Source: Halorubrum sp. 2020YC2
GTDB taxonomy: Archaea; Halobacteriota; Halobacteria; Halobacteriales; Haloferacaceae
DNA length: 64,000 nt
Assembly (NCBI RefSeq): GCF_018623055.1
Contig: NZ_CP076019.1
Location: 1,612,001-1,676,000 of the forward strand
Reading direction: 5' to 3'
The position numbers and the translations under genes were made by a program. Within the stretch, counting starts at the first letter, position 1, and each line of letters begins with the position of its first letter. This document shows, piece after piece, positions 18,967 to 28,800 of the stretch. The notes beneath the pieces were generated by a model. The model worked only from the letters and a program-made list of their open reading frames with translations, was not told the origin of the DNA and made no database searches.

Positions 18967-20139
18967 TCAGTCGCTCCGGACGGCGAGCGGCCCGTCGCCG
19001 CGCGCGACCGCGCGCAGTCGTCGCCCGTGGACGTCGTCCGCGGCGACCCGCTCCCGGACCGCCGGCGGGATCCACGCCTCGCGGCCGTCGGGTTCGGGGG
19101 CCGGGTCGACCCCCGCGGGTCGGATCCCGTCGGGGAGGTACCGGGCGTACGTTGGGAGGCGTTCGCGGAGCGGCACGCCGCCGGCGTCCGCGACGGCCTC
19201 AAGTTCGCGGAGGTCCGGCCACTCGTACGCCGGGTTGATGTAGTCGTCCGTCACCGGCGAGACGCCCCCGAGGTCGTCGATACCGCAGTCGACGAGGTCG
19301 GCGGCCGGCGAGAGGTTCGGCGGCACTTGGACCGACACCTCCGGCGGCAGCGCCGCGCGGGCCATCGCGACGACCCGGCGCATCGTGTCGAGGTCAGGCC
19401 TCGGGAAGTCCGAGCGCTCGTTGGGGACGACGTTCTGCACGATCACCTCCTGAACGTGGTCGTGCCGTTCGTGGAGCGCGCGGATCGCGAGCAGGCTCTC
19501 GGCCCGGTCGCGCCACGCCTCCCCGATGCCGACGAGGATGCCGGTCGTGAACGGGACGCCCTGCCGCCCGGCCGCGCGGACGGTGTTGAGCCGCTGGCCG
19601 GGCGTCTTTCGTCTGCCCCCCGAGTGCGCGTCGACGTCGGCCGTCGTCTCCAGCATGACGCCCATCGACGCGTTCACCTCGCGGAGGTCGCGGAACTGCG
19701 ACTCCGTGAGGTCGCCCGGGTTCGAGTGCGGGAGCAGCCCCTCCTCCAGGGCTATCTCGCAGGCCCGGTAGAGGTACTCGTGGATCGAGTCGAACCCCCA
19801 CTCCGCGAGCGTCTCGTGGATCTCGGTGTACCGCTCGTCGGGGGCGTCTCCGAAGGTGAAAAGCGCCTCCGTACAGCCCGCGTCGGCGCCGACGCGGCAC
19901 TGGTCGCGCACCTCCTCGGGCGACAGCAGCGACGCCTCGCCGGGGACGTCGTAGTAGGTGCAGTACGTACAGGTGTACCGGCACGCCGTGGTGAGCGGGA
20001 TGAACACGTTGCGCGCGAAGGTCAGCCGGTCGGCGGCGTCGACGTCGGCGGGGCGGACCGAGAGCAGCCGCTCGACCGCCCGCTCGTCGACCGTCACGTC
20101 GACGTCGTACTCGTCGGCTCCGGCGAACACGCCCGTCAC
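18967..20139 (-). CDS. cofG: FO synthase subunit 1 CofG
   Basis: CofG is a radical-SAM enzyme that, with CofH, builds the deazaflavin FO, the chromophore of coenzyme F420. The cluster motif is CRYTCTYC (about residues 53-60). Also present are LFTFGDAPDERY, the HSNPGDLT segment and VQNVVPNERSDFPRPD. The start is GTG 20137-20139 (VTGVFAGADEYDVDV); upstream codons do not look coding. CofC lies just upstream on the same strand about 100 bases away, giving an F420 pair. No cofH is in this window. Confidence 0.9.
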   Translation of the reverse strand: MTGVFAGADEYDVDVTVDERAVERLLSVRPADVDAADRLTFARNVFIPLTTACRYTCTYCTYYDVPGEASLLSPEEVRDQCRVGADAGCTEALFTFGDAPDERYTEIHETLAEWGFDSIHEYLYRACEIALEEGLLPHSNPGDLTESQFRDLREVNASMGVMLETTADVDAHSGGRRKTPGQRLNTVRAAGRQGVPFTTGILVGIGEAWRDRAESLLAIRALHERHDHVQEVIVQNVVPNERSDFPRPDLDTMRRVVAMARAALPPEVSVQVPPNLSPAADLVDCGIDDLGGVSPVTDDYINPAYEWPDLRELEAVADAGGVPLRERLPTYARYLPDGIRPAGVDPAPEPDGREAWIPPAVRERVAADDVHGRRLRAVARGDGPLAVRSD

Positions 20140-20239
20140 TCGCGGTCGGCGTTCAAAAAGGATCGCGGTTCCGGATCCCTCGATGACACCGGATCCGGTT
20201 ACGTCGGCGCCGGACGGCGGGAGCCAGCGATTTCGAGAC

Positions 20240-20887
20240 TCACTCCCGGGTGACCGCGACGCGCCCCTCGGACGCGTCGAGCGCGAAGCCGGCCTCGCGG
20301 AGCCACGTCGCCGCGCGCCCCTCGCCGTGGACCAGCACCTCCGCGAGGTCGTCGGGTTCGTCGACGTCGGTCCCGAGCCGGTGGGAGTCGACCGCGGCGA
20401 ACGCCGCGCCGACCTCGGCCGCGATATCGCGGTGGTCGAGGTACGACGCGCCGTGGTAGTCGACCCGGAACTCAGGATGGGAAGCGACGAACGCGTTCGT
20501 TCCGCCGCCCCGCCCCGGCGCCACCGCGACGTCCGCGTCACGGCCCGCGTCGAAGAGTCGGCCGAGCGCCGCCGGGGTGGCGAGCGCGAGGTCCGCCATC
20601 ACCACCGCGACCGGTTCAACGGCTGTTCCGCGTTCGCTGTCCGCTCCCAACCGCGCGTCCAGCGCCGCGTTCACGGCGTCCGTCAGCGGGCGGTCGTCGA
20701 CGGTGACCGGGCGGTCGACGTCGACCGCGTCGGTCGCGAGGACCCGCGGCTCCCCGCCGGCGGCGGCGACCGCCTCCAGCACGTCGTCGAGCATCGCCCG
20801 CGCGAATTCGCGTCGCTCGTCGGGCGAGAGGACGCCCGAGAGCCGCGACTTCGGGCGGTCAGTCGAAAAGGGAACGATGACCTCCAT
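20240..20887 (-). CDS. cofC: 2-phospho-L-lactate guanylyltransferase CofC
   Basis: CofC activates 2-phospholactate (or an analogue) with GTP for F420 side-chain synthesis. The 215-residue protein begins [20 protein letters not shown], the nucleotidyltransferase signature with KSRL. It continues with [18 protein letters not shown] (metal-binding Asp) and [16 protein letters not shown]. It lies 18 bases downstream of the CetZ gene on the same strand and about 100 bases upstream of cofG. Confidence 0.9.
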   Translation of the reverse strand: MEVIVPFSTDRPKSRLSGVLSPDERREFARAMLDDVLEAVAAAGGEPRVLATDAVDVDRPVTVDDRPLTDAVNAALDARLGADSERGTAVEPVAVVMADLALATPAALGRLFDAGRDADVAVAPGRGGGTNAFVASHPEFRVDYHGASYLDHRDIAAEVGAAFAAVDSHRLGTDVDEPDDLAEVLVHGEGRAATWLREAGFALDASEGRVAVTRE

Positions 20888-20904
20888 CGCGAGCGGCGGC
20901 TGGC

Positions 20905-22083
20905 CTAGAACAGGGATTCCAGCTCGTCGCTGTCGTCGCTGACGAGCTCGTCGAGGTTCTCGTCGCTCTCCTCGCGGATCTCGTCTAAGTTGTCCTGCGC
21001 CTCGATGGCGACCTGCTGGAGCTCCTTGATCCGCGGGACGTTCGTGACGCCCGCGAGCAGGATGACGGTCGCGACGAAGCCGGCGCCGCGGTACGGGTAG
21101 TCCCCGCCCCGGACCTCCATCGAGCCGGTCTGCTCTTCGAGCCACTTGCGGCCGCGCTCGATACCCTTCCGGTTGAGGTACTCCGGCGGGCCGGCGAGCA
21201 CGAGCAGCGCGCGCTCCGCCCCTTCGATCTCACAGGGGAGCGTGAGCCGGCCGAGCGCCGCCTTGCGGACGAGGCTGGTGATCCGGTTCGTGGTGTGTGC
21301 GCTGTCGAGCTCCTCGTCGTCCCCGTCGTCGCGCAGCCGCGAGAGCAGGCCGCCCGAGGAGCGCTCCTCGACCTCCTCCTCCGCGTAGCCGACCGTGGAG
21401 ACGCCGCCCCCGGAGAGCGTGTTGATGATCTCCGAGGAGTCGACGACGCTCTCCGCGACCTCCTGGCCCTGCTGGATCTCGCCGGCGCCGAACAGGATGC
21501 CGAACCGGCGGACGATCTCCTCGTTGATCTCCTCGTAGCCGCCCTGAACGGACTCGCCCGTCTTCCGCCACGCGTCGTTGTCGAACACCATCAGGTTGTC
21601 CACCTCGCGGACGAACGTCTGGAACGAGCGGGCCGCGTTGAGGGTGTAGATGCCCCCCTCGTCGCTGCCCGGCAGAATTCCTAGCCCGTAGACGGGTTCG
21701 GTGTAGATCCGCTTGAGGTGTTTCGCGAGCACCGGCGCGCCGCCGGAGCCGGTCCCGCCGCCGAGGCCGGCGACGACGAGGAACGCGTCCACCTCGTGGA
21801 CCGGGATCGAGTCGATCGCGCCCTGGACCTCGTCGATGTCCTCCTCCGCGATCTCCGCGCCCAGTTCGTTGTCCGCGCCGACCCCGTGGCCCTTCACCCG
21901 GGACTGGCCGATGAGGACGCGCTGGTCCTCGGCGATGTGTTCGAGGCCCATGAGATCGGCCTTCGCCGTGTTGACGGCCGCCGCGGCCCGAACGATCTCG
22001 GAGCCCGTCCGCTTATCGTACTCCAAGAACTTGTCAACTACTTTACCCCCCGCCTGTCCGAATCCGATCATTGCGAGTTTCAT
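20905..22083 (-). CDS. cetZ: Tubulin-like protein CetZ
   Basis: CetZ proteins are archaeal tubulin-superfamily GTPases that shape cells and support motility. The protein of 392 residues starts [20 protein letters not shown] and has the tubulin signature [12 protein letters not shown]. The synergy loop region and acidic tail ([14 protein letters not shown]) are typical of the CetZ1-like group. I cannot assign a paralogue number. A TATATAAG-type box (22127-22134) implies a leader of about 20 bases. Confidence 0.9.
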   Translation of the reverse strand: MKLAMIGFGQAGGKVVDKFLEYDKRTGSEIVRAAAAVNTAKADLMGLEHIAEDQRVLIGQSRVKGHGVGADNELGAEIAEEDIDEVQGAIDSIPVHEVDAFLVVAGLGGGTGSGGAPVLAKHLKRIYTEPVYGLGILPGSDEGGIYTLNAARSFQTFVREVDNLMVFDNDAWRKTGESVQGGYEEINEEIVRRFGILFGAGEIQQGQEVAESVVDSSEIINTLSGGGVSTVGYAEEEVEERSSGGLLSRLRDDGDDEELDSAHTTNRITSLVRKAALGRLTLPCEIEGAERALLVLAGPPEYLNRKGIERGRKWLEEQTGSMEVRGGDYPYRGAGFVATVILLAGVTNVPRIKELQQVAIEAQDNLDEIREESDENLDELVSDDSDELESLF

Positions 22084-22126
22084 CGTGTGCTCCCTCCGCG
22101 TTTGAAATGAACAGAGCGTGATCTCG

Positions 22127-22134
22127 TATATAAG
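22127..22134 (-). promoter_or_regulatory. TATA box of cetZ
   Basis: CTTATATA on the minus strand, 44 bases from the cetZ ATG, so the message should have a short 5' leader, unlike the leaderless neighbours. Confidence 0.6.
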
Positions 22135-22192
22135 CCTTCGGTTGGCGTTACCAGCGTTGAGATTAGGGCAGTTGACACGTTCGATCTCCGGC

Positions 22193-23089
22193 TCATCGGA
22201 TCCCGAGGTGTTCGCCCAGCGTCGTCAGGTCCGCCGGGTCGGCGTTGAACGCGCCGACGTCGTTGTCGGCGGTCGTGTTGTCGAACTTCAGCGATCGGTA
22301 CTGGTCCGCCCCCATCGGGAACCCGGGGACCGCGCCGAGGACGGAGAGCCCGATCTTCGCCAGCGGCATGGGGAGGGGAACGATCGTGACCCCCTTCTTC
22401 TCCGCCTCGTAGACGAGGTCCGTCACCTGCCGGAGGGTGAGCACCTCCGGGCCGCCGATCTCGTAGGTCTCGCCGGCGTGCTCGTCGTCCGTCACCGCGG
22501 CGGCGATCATCGGGACGAGGTCCTCGACGTGGACCGGCTGGAACCGCGTCTTGCCGCCGCCGGGCAGCGGGTACAGCGGGACGCCCGGCGCGAACATCCC
22601 CTTCAGCCGCTTGGTGAACGAGACGAACTCCCCGCCCTCACCGAAGACGACGGACGGCCGGAAGATGGTCCAATCGAGGTCGCTCTCGCGGACGATCGTC
22701 TCCGCCTCGCCCTTCGCACGGATGTAGGCGGTGTCGCCGTTCGGGTCCGCGCCGAGCGCGCTCAGCTGGACGAACCCCTCGACGCCGCCCGCCTCGGCCG
22801 CGCGGACGAGGTTCTCGGTCCCGCCGCGGTGGATCCGGTCGTGCATGCGGTTGCCGCCGTCGGGCTCGAACAGCGGCGAGAGCGCGACCAGGTTCACGAC
22901 CGCGTCGTGCCCCTCGACGGCCGACTCGATAGAGCCGTAGTCGGTCACGTCGCCGGTGACGCCGGTGACGCCTTCCGGCGTCTCCTCGGGCGAGCGGGAG
23001 AGCGCGGTCACCGCGTGACCGTCGGCGGCGAGCGCGCGACAGAGGTACGATCCGATAAAGCCGGTCCCGCCGGCTACCAACACTTTCAT
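22193..23089 (-). CDS. NAD(P)-binding reductase, complex I NDUFA9-like
   Basis: An atypical SDR of 298 residues that begins with the Rossmann motif [20 protein letters not shown]. It has [15 protein letters not shown] and a substrate region with [19 protein letters not shown], as in NDUFA9-like and ubiquinone-associated epimerase/reductase proteins. No obvious catalytic YxxxK is placed normally ([10 protein letters not shown] is the candidate). Its electron-transfer or quinone role is only inferred from the family. Confidence 0.82.
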   Translation of the reverse strand: MKVLVAGGTGFIGSYLCRALAADGHAVTALSRSPEETPEGVTGVTGDVTDYGSIESAVEGHDAVVNLVALSPLFEPDGGNRMHDRIHRGGTENLVRAAEAGGVEGFVQLSALGADPNGDTAYIRAKGEAETIVRESDLDWTIFRPSVVFGEGGEFVSFTKRLKGMFAPGVPLYPLPGGGKTRFQPVHVEDLVPMIAAAVTDDEHAGETYEIGGPEVLTLRQVTDLVYEAEKKGVTIVPLPMPLAKIGLSVLGAVPGFPMGADQYRSLKFDNTTADNDVGAFNADPADLTTLGEHLGIR

Positions 23090-23188
23090 GCGATCCGCAT
23101 CGCGCGGAAGGCCCCTAAACCTACCGCGGCGTCTGACGTTCGCGAGATCCGACGAGTCGGCGGCCGGCGCCGACGCGAGCGGCCGGAA

Positions 23189-24046
23189 TCACTCCTCCTC
23201 GGGAAGCGGGACCGTCAGCACCGGCACGGGAGCCGTCCGGAGCGTGCGCTCTGCGACGCTCCCCAGCAGATACTTCCCCACCCCCGTCCGGCCGTGTGTC
23301 CCCATCACCACGAGGTCGACGCCGGGGTCGCCGACGTACGCCCGGATTCCGCTGGCGGCCGAGGCGGCGACTTCGACGGCCCCGACCGACTCCAGTCCGG
23401 CGGCCTCGACGCGCTCGACGCCCGCCGCGACCGCGGCCTCGGCCTCCTCGGAGAGGGCGTCGACGTGGTCTCCGACGCCGATGCCGCCGGTGTCGACGAC
23501 CGAAAGGACGTGGACCGTCGCGCCCGCGCGCTTCGCCGTCGGGACCGCACGTTCGATCGCCGCGGCCGCGGTCGGACTCCCGTCGGTCGGGACCAGCACG
23601 TCCCCGTACGGGTACGGGACCGTCTCGTCGCCCGGCCGTAGCGCCAACACCGGCACCGGCGACCGCCGGACGACGCGCTCGGTGGTGCTGCCGACGACGC
23701 GTTCGACGCCCTGCCGCCCGCGCGTCGACATCGCGACGAGGTCGGCGTCGACCTCGTCGGCGTACGCGACGACCGTCTCGGGGACGCCGCCCTGTCGGAC
23801 CGCCGTCTCCACGTCGACGCCGCGCTCGGCGGCGCGAGCGGCCGCCTCCTCGACGATCGACTCGCCCTCCTGCTCCAGCACGTCGACCACGTCGCCGCCG
23901 ATCCGCGTCACGCTGTCGCGGGTCGTGTCCGCGACGTGGAGGACGTGGACCGTCGCGCCGTGGTCGGCGGCGACCGCGAGGACGTGCTCGAACGCCGCCG
24001 CGGCCGCGTCGCTGCCGTCGGTGGGGACGCAGATCCGGTCGAACAT
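23189..24046 (-). CDS. Tandem universal stress protein (two UspA domains)
   Basis: Two Usp domains in one chain. Domain 1 starts [21 protein letters not shown] and has the loop [20 protein letters not shown]. Domain 2 starts [21 protein letters not shown] and has the canonical ATP loop [21 protein letters not shown]. Only the second loop fully matches G-2x-G-9x-G(S/T), so the second domain is the likelier ATP binder. It is cytosolic and stands alone, divergent from tmk. Confidence 0.92.
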   Translation of the reverse strand: MFDRICVPTDGSDAAAAAFEHVLAVAADHGATVHVLHVADTTRDSVTRIGGDVVDVLEQEGESIVEEAAARAAERGVDVETAVRQGGVPETVVAYADEVDADLVAMSTRGRQGVERVVGSTTERVVRRSPVPVLALRPGDETVPYPYGDVLVPTDGSPTAAAAIERAVPTAKRAGATVHVLSVVDTGGIGVGDHVDALSEEAEAAVAAGVERVEAAGLESVGAVEVAASAASGIRAYVGDPGVDLVVMGTHGRTGVGKYLLGSVAERTLRTAPVPVLTVPLPEEE

Positions 24047-24188
24047 ACCGGCACCGTCGCGGCGCCGGGTGAAAAACGCTCGCGTCGTCGCGGCCTCGGC
24101 GGGTCCGGTGCGCGCGAACGCGTCGCGGAGCCCCCCGAGCCCCGCCGCGACCCGGGTCGTTTATTCCTCGCGGCGGCGGAACGCCACC

Positions 24189-24782
24189 ATGCTGATCACG
24201 CTGGAGGGGCTCGACGGCAGCGGCAAGACGACGGTCTGGGAGGCGCTCCACGACGTGTACCCCGGCGCGACGTTCACCCGCGAGCCCACCGACAGCTGGT
24301 ACGGCGAGGCGGTGGGCCGCTCGATGGGCGACCCGGAGGCCGACCCGCTCGCGGAGCTGTTCCTGTACACCGCCGACCACGCGAACCACCTCTCGGAGAG
24401 GGTGCGGCCGGCGCTCGCGGACGGCGACCTGGTGATATCCGACCGCTACTCCGACTCGCGGTTCGCCTATCAGGGGGCGACGCTCGCGCGTTCGGACGCC
24501 GAGATCCAGCGCCCGCTGGAGTACGTCCGCGGGATCCACGCCGCGTTCTCTCGCCCGCCGGACGCGACGATCTACCTCGATCTGGACCCGGAGACCGCCG
24601 CCGAGCGCGCCGGGCGGACGGACAAGTTCGAGCGCGACGGCTACCTCGCGGCCGTGGCCGACAACTACGAGCGCCTGATCGACGCCGACCCCGGGCGGTT
24701 CCACCGCGTCGACGCGACGCGGTCGCCCGAGGACGTGATCGCTCGCGTCGAGGATATCGTGGCGGAACTCGTCGAGCGCTGA
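24189..24782 (+). CDS. tmk: Thymidylate kinase
   Basis: It makes dTDP from dTMP for DNA synthesis. The 197-residue enzyme has the P-loop [16 protein letters not shown] at the N-terminus, the TREPT motif, [13 protein letters not shown] (DR(Y/H) motif) and [15 protein letters not shown] (lid). ATG 24189 gives the standard [10 protein letters not shown] start. Confidence 0.95.
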   Translation: MLITLEGLDGSGKTTVWEALHDVYPGATFTREPTDSWYGEAVGRSMGDPEADPLAELFLYTADHANHLSERVRPALADGDLVISDRYSDSRFAYQGATLARSDAEIQRPLEYVRGIHAAFSRPPDATIYLDLDPETAAERAGRTDKFERDGYLAAVADNYERLIDADPGRFHRVDATRSPEDVIARVEDIVAELVER

Positions 24783-24802
24783 CCCGCTCGGGAACCGTCT
24801 CG

Positions 24803-25126
24803 TCAGCGCGTGTCCGGCAGTTCGTACTCGTCGGGCGACGGGACGTAGAGGTAGTCGATCGCGGCTCCCAACGCTAGTGGCAGCCCGATGAGGAGCGCGA
24901 GCAGGATCGTCGGGCTGCCGACGTTGATCCCCGTCCCGACGCCGAGCGCGCCCGTGAACACGAGCGTCGAGACGAGCAGCAGCAGGGGGGTCAACACGAG
25001 CGTGTACACGACGGTACCCCACGACGTCGAGAGCTGGATCCGGAAGAACCGAGTCGCGACACCGGCGAGGAACGTGTGGAACGCGACTAAGGCGAGGAGG
25101 CTGCCGAACCCGAACAGCGCGAGCAT
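24803..25126 (-). CDS. Small membrane protein of unknown function
   Basis: About 107 residues with three hydrophobic segments (MLALFGFGSLLALVAFHTF, VVYTLVLTPLLLLVSTLVF, PTILLALLIGLPLALGAAI) and a hydrophilic tail. A GTG eight codons upstream (25148-25150) is an alternative start. I do not recognise the family. The gene is convergent with tmk. Confidence 0.65.
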   Translation of the reverse strand: MLALFGFGSLLALVAFHTFLAGVATRFFRIQLSTSWGTVVYTLVLTPLLLLVSTLVFTGALGVGTGINVGSPTILLALLIGLPLALGAAIDYLYVPSPDEYELPDTR

Positions 25127-25225
25127 AGTCGTCGTACGGACCCGCGACACTTCCCGCTATCGGCCGCAGCCCGGACCGCCGTCGCTCGCCCCCGGCGGAC
25201 CGCCCTCGGACCGACCCGCCGACGC

Positions 25226-25798
25226 TCAGACCGGGCCGCCGCCGCCCTGCTGTCGCGCCGCCGAGAGCAGGTTCGAGACCGGCTCCGTGTACTCGTATCC
25301 GGGGATGACGCCCTGAACGTACGTCCCCTCGACGAAGTCGATCAGCGCGCCCGCGTCGTCGACGCCCCGCCGCTCGTTGATGTCGGTGAGCGCGTAGGCG
25401 ACCGAGATCTCGTCGCCCTCGCGCTCGATCGCGGGGTCGAACGCCCGGTCCTTGCGGGTGACGCCGCCGACGTCGACCGCGCGCCGCTCGAACGTGTCGG
25501 CCCAGCCGTCCTCGACGACGTCCGCGACCCCGTCGGCGGTGACCGCGGAGAGGGTCGGGACTCGGACGGTGACCGCGAACCGGATCCGGCCCTCCTCGGC
25601 CGGCTCGGCGCGGACGCGCCCGTCGAACGCGGTCGTCGTCGAGACCCAGCCGTCGCCCTCGCGCTCGAAGGAACCGTGGTCCGCGAACGCCCGCCGGACC
25701 CGGCCGGGGAGTTCGTCGCCCACGGGGCCGTCGCCCGCGGAGTCGTCGGTCGAGTCGGCGCCGTCGGCGGCCTCGGCCTCGTCGTCGGTCTCGCTCAT
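25226..25798 (-). CDS. DUF5813-like haloarchaeal protein
   Basis: A 190-residue soluble protein with a strongly acidic N-terminal 30 residues, then a domain with HGSFEREGDGWVSTTTAFDG, VTVRVPTLSAVTADGV and NLLSAARQQGGGGPV. The pattern matches the halophile-specific DUF5813 family; function unknown. It is divergent from the ATP-grasp gene. Confidence 0.7.
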   Translation of the reverse strand: MSETDDEAEAADGADSTDDSAGDGPVGDELPGRVRRAFADHGSFEREGDGWVSTTTAFDGRVRAEPAEEGRIRFAVTVRVPTLSAVTADGVADVVEDGWADTFERRAVDVGGVTRKDRAFDPAIEREGDEISVAYALTDINERRGVDDAGALIDFVEGTYVQGVIPGYEYTEPVSNLLSAARQQGGGGPV

Positions 25799-25861
25799 AC
25801 CGATCCGGAGGCGACGCGGCCTGAAAAGCCGCTCGCGTCGATCGCGCGCTCTCGGCCGTCA

Positions 25862-25908
25862 TCGTCGACCGGCCGCTCCCGTCGTCGACCGGCCGCTCCC
25901 GTCGTCGA
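25862..25908 (+). repeat. 20-base tandem repeat, two full copies plus a partial third
   Basis: The unit TCGTCGACCGGCCGCTCCCG occurs at 25862-25881 and again at 25882-25901, followed by TCGTCGA. Each unit contains the palindromes GTCGAC and CGGCCG. It lies in the divergent promoter region between the DUF5813-like and ATP-grasp genes, so it could be an operator or just replication slippage. Confidence 0.8.
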
Positions 25909-25967
25909 TACGGGCACTCCGAGCCGGTACGTGGGACCCTTTTGTGCGTCGACCGACGAGACCGGGC

Positions 25968-27290
25968 ATGGCAGACACGTTCCGGTCCACGGAGGGACTG
26001 ATCGACGCGCTCGCGGACGCGGAGTTCGACCGCCCCCCGGCGCTCGTCAGCAACGCGCACATCACCGGACTCGGCGTCGCTCGCGCGCTCGACGCCCACG
26101 GCGTGCCCGTGATCGCGCTCGACCGCGCGGGCGGCGACGCGGGCGACGCCGGCGACGGTGGGGCCGAGACCCGGACCGTCACCCACGACGGGCTGGCGCC
26201 ACCGTCGGACGCGGTCGACTACGCCGGCGCGGTCACGTACCCGCTCGACGACCTCGACGGGTTCCGCGAGGACGTGGAGGCGGTCCTCGACGCCGCGGGC
26301 ACGGAGGCGGTCGCGTTCGGCTGTATGGACGAGTGGGCGCTGTCGTACGCCGAGGCCGACCCCGACGGGGTCCGGCTCCCCTTCGCCGGCAGCGAGGCGC
26401 TCGACGACGTGTTGAACAAGTCGGAGCTGTACGCGACCTGCGAGGCGCTCGGCGTCCCGTACCCGGAGACGTACCGGCTTGAGGAGACCACGGCCGCGGG
26501 GACTCGCGAGGCGGACGCCACGGTCGACGAGGCCGCGGCGGCGCTCGGCTTCCCGCTGGTGGTGAAACCCGAACTCAAGCGCGACTTCGAAGAGGCGTTC
26601 GGCACCAACGTGATCGAGGTCGCGGACCGCGGGGAGTTCGAAGACGTCGTCGCGGCCGCGAGCGAGGAGGGCATCGCGGTGATGGCCCAGAAGCGCGTCG
26701 ACATCGCGAGCGGGAAGGACCACTCGCTGGCCTCCTACGTCCCGCCGTCCGGGACCGACGACGCGCTCGCGGTCGTGGGCAACGCGGCGGTCCGATACCC
26801 GCGCGACTTCGGCACCTCCTGTCTTGTCGAGACGGCGGACGAGCCGGCCATCGAGGAGCGCGCGCTCGCCGTCCTCGACAACGCGGGCTACCACGGGATC
26901 AGCGAGGCGGAGTTCGTCTACGACGAGGCCCGCGAGGAGTTCCTGCTCCTCGACGTCAACACCCGGCCGTGGAAGTGGATCTCGATGCCCGTCGCCGCGG
27001 GCGCGAACCTCCCGATGGCCGCCTACGCCGCGGTCACGGACGCCGAGTACGAGTCCGCCGGCGTCGAGCCGACGCGGTGGGTGTACCTCCGCGACTACCT
27101 CTCTCTTGTAGCGGGCGACGACGTCTTCTGGGACCAGCTGTCGGCGGCCGACTGGCGCCGGCTCGTCTCCGGCGCGTTCGAGCGCGAGGCGGACCTGACG
27201 ACCGGCGTCTACCGCCCCTCCGACCCGGGCCCGGCCGCGAAGCTGTTCGAGACGGAGTTCGTCGACCGCGAGTACTACTGCTCCTGTTAG
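25968..27290 (+). CDS. ATP-grasp carboxylate-amine ligase
   Basis: The 440-residue protein begins at ATG 25968. After an N-terminal Rossmann-like part (PPALVSNAHITGLGVARALD), residues about 140-340 form an ATP-grasp fold with FPLVVKPELKRDFEEAFG (nucleotide Lys), VMAQKRVD, and the metal-binding EAEFVYDEAREEFLLLDVNTRPW. Such enzymes couple ATP to peptide-like bond formation; the substrates are unknown. Its gene stands alone and converges on an MFS gene. Confidence 0.78.
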   Translation: MADTFRSTEGLIDALADAEFDRPPALVSNAHITGLGVARALDAHGVPVIALDRAGGDAGDAGDGGAETRTVTHDGLAPPSDAVDYAGAVTYPLDDLDGFREDVEAVLDAAGTEAVAFGCMDEWALSYAEADPDGVRLPFAGSEALDDVLNKSELYATCEALGVPYPETYRLEETTAAGTREADATVDEAAAALGFPLVVKPELKRDFEEAFGTNVIEVADRGEFEDVVAAASEEGIAVMAQKRVDIASGKDHSLASYVPPSGTDDALAVVGNAAVRYPRDFGTSCLVETADEPAIEERALAVLDNAGYHGISEAEFVYDEAREEFLLLDVNTRPWKWISMPVAAGANLPMAAYAAVTDAEYESAGVEPTRWVYLRDYLSLVAGDDVFWDQLSAADWRRLVSGAFEREADLTTGVYRPSDPGPAAKLFETEFVDREYYCSC

Positions 27291-27320
27291 GTCGGTGCTG
27301 GCCCGAACGAGGGGCGTCGA

Positions 27321-28565
27321 TCACGCCCGATCGGCGCCCGAGCCGTCCCCGACGGGGACCTCCCAGAGGAGGATGGCCGCCGCCCCGACGACGAGGACGG
27401 CGCCGCCAACGCCCAGCGCAAACAGCGGGGAGACGGCGTCGGACACGACGCCGCTCCCGAGTTGGAACGGGACGACCGCGAGACCGCTGACCATCGCCAT
27501 CGCGCTCAAGACGGTGGCACGGCCGAGCGACTCGACCCGGTCGTTGATGTACTGTCCGGCGAACGACCGGGTGACGTCCGACACCCCGCGGATCAGGAGG
27601 AACGTCGGGAGGGCGAGCACCGGGACGAAGTACATCCCGATCAGCGCGCCGCCGACGGCGAACGGGAGGAGGAGGAACCACGTCCGCAGTCCGATCCGTT
27701 CCCTGATAGCGCCCGTGTAGTAGGTGAGCACCGCGCCGACGAGGCTGTACGCCGCGTAGAACCACCCCAGAAGCGATTCGACCTGCGACTGCCGGAGGCC
27801 GAAGTCGAGGACGACGGTCTCGAAGATCGGCTGGAGGAATACGAACACGAGGTACGTGACCGCGGCGTACAGGACGTAGTAGTACAGCAGGAACGACCGC
27901 AACCGACGCCGAGAGAGGACGTCTCTCACGATGCCGACCGTCCGGCGGAGGCTCAGGTCCCCCGCATCGGTCTGCTTGTACGTCTCGGCCTCGTCGAGCG
28001 TGAGCAGTACCGGGACCCCGAGGCTCGTCACGCCCGCCGCGACGAACCACGGGTACGAGAGGTCGACACCGCCGAGATACCCGCCGAGGATCGCCGCGAC
28101 GGCGCCGACGGCCAGCGCCGCCGACTCCCCGCGCCCCCGAACGCGAGCGAACTCGTCCTCGGAGAGGTCGTCGGTGAGCGTGTCGTAGAGCCACGCGTCC
28201 TCGCTGCCGGAGCGGAAGTTGTATCCCAGCGACCAGCAGACGTAGAACCCCGCCAGCGGGAGGAACGAGTTCGACAGACCGATCCCGAGGAGCGTCACGG
28301 AGATGAGCGCGGTTCCGATGAGGAGGCTGTTGCGTCGCCCGACGCGGTCGCCGATGTACCCGGTGGGTATCTCACCGAACAGCGTCGTCAAGTTGTACAG
28401 CGCCTCCAGAACTGAAATCTGCGTGAAAGAGAGCCCCTGAGCCAAAAAGAAGAGGTACATGATCGGCCGATAGAACTCGACCGCTTTCGTCGCCTTATAT
28501 ACGTAGTACTTCAGGATGTCTCGGGAGAGAGCACCTCCGAGATCGTCACTCCTGCTACCGGCCAT
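27321..28565 (-). CDS. MFS transporter
   Basis: A 414-residue major-facilitator protein with about twelve helices. The cytoplasmic loop between helices 2 and 3 carries GYIGDRVGRRNSLLIGTALI, the MFS motif A (G-D-x-x-GRR). A charged central loop follows helix 6. Substrate unknown; drug or metabolite export is usual for this type. Confidence 0.88.
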   Translation of the reverse strand: MAGSRSDDLGGALSRDILKYYVYKATKAVEFYRPIMYLFFLAQGLSFTQISVLEALYNLTTLFGEIPTGYIGDRVGRRNSLLIGTALISVTLLGIGLSNSFLPLAGFYVCWSLGYNFRSGSEDAWLYDTLTDDLSEDEFARVRGRGESAALAVGAVAAILGGYLGGVDLSYPWFVAAGVTSLGVPVLLTLDEAETYKQTDAGDLSLRRTVGIVRDVLSRRRLRSFLLYYYVLYAAVTYLVFVFLQPIFETVVLDFGLRQSQVESLLGWFYAAYSLVGAVLTYYTGAIRERIGLRTWFLLLPFAVGGALIGMYFVPVLALPTFLLIRGVSDVTRSFAGQYINDRVESLGRATVLSAMAMVSGLAVVPFQLGSGVVSDAVSPLFALGVGGAVLVVGAAAILLWEVPVGDGSGADRA

Positions 28566-28800
28566 GCGTGTCCCGGCAAATGGGGCGTCGACGGGTGTAT
28601 CCTGTTATTACGGAGTCCCCGATCGGAACATACGCCGGCGTATCTGGCCGGTACCCTCGCGCGACCGAGCGTTTCGCGGGGCGGTCGAGGAGGTCCCGGT
28701 CCGCCGGTCGACGCCCGGCGTTCGGCCGGCAGCCGAGGCGACGCGCTGGGCGCCGGTCGCGGAACACAACGTTTAGCGCGCCCGCCGACGCAGGGCGCGT
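28566..28800. other. Divergent intergenic region MFS / pyrF
   Basis: No gene is seen. It should hold both promoters. ACGTTTAGC at about 28770-28778 is a plausible TATA region some 25 bases before the pyrF start. Confidence 0.4.

Noticed and set aside
25862-25908. Tandem repeat considered as a CRISPR array
   Set aside because: The units abut without spacers and only two complete copies exist. No cas genes are in the window.
23121-26894. A 1257-codon open frame on the minus strand
   Set aside because: It runs across tmk, two small genes and the ATP-grasp gene in another frame, with Arg-rich nonsense composition.
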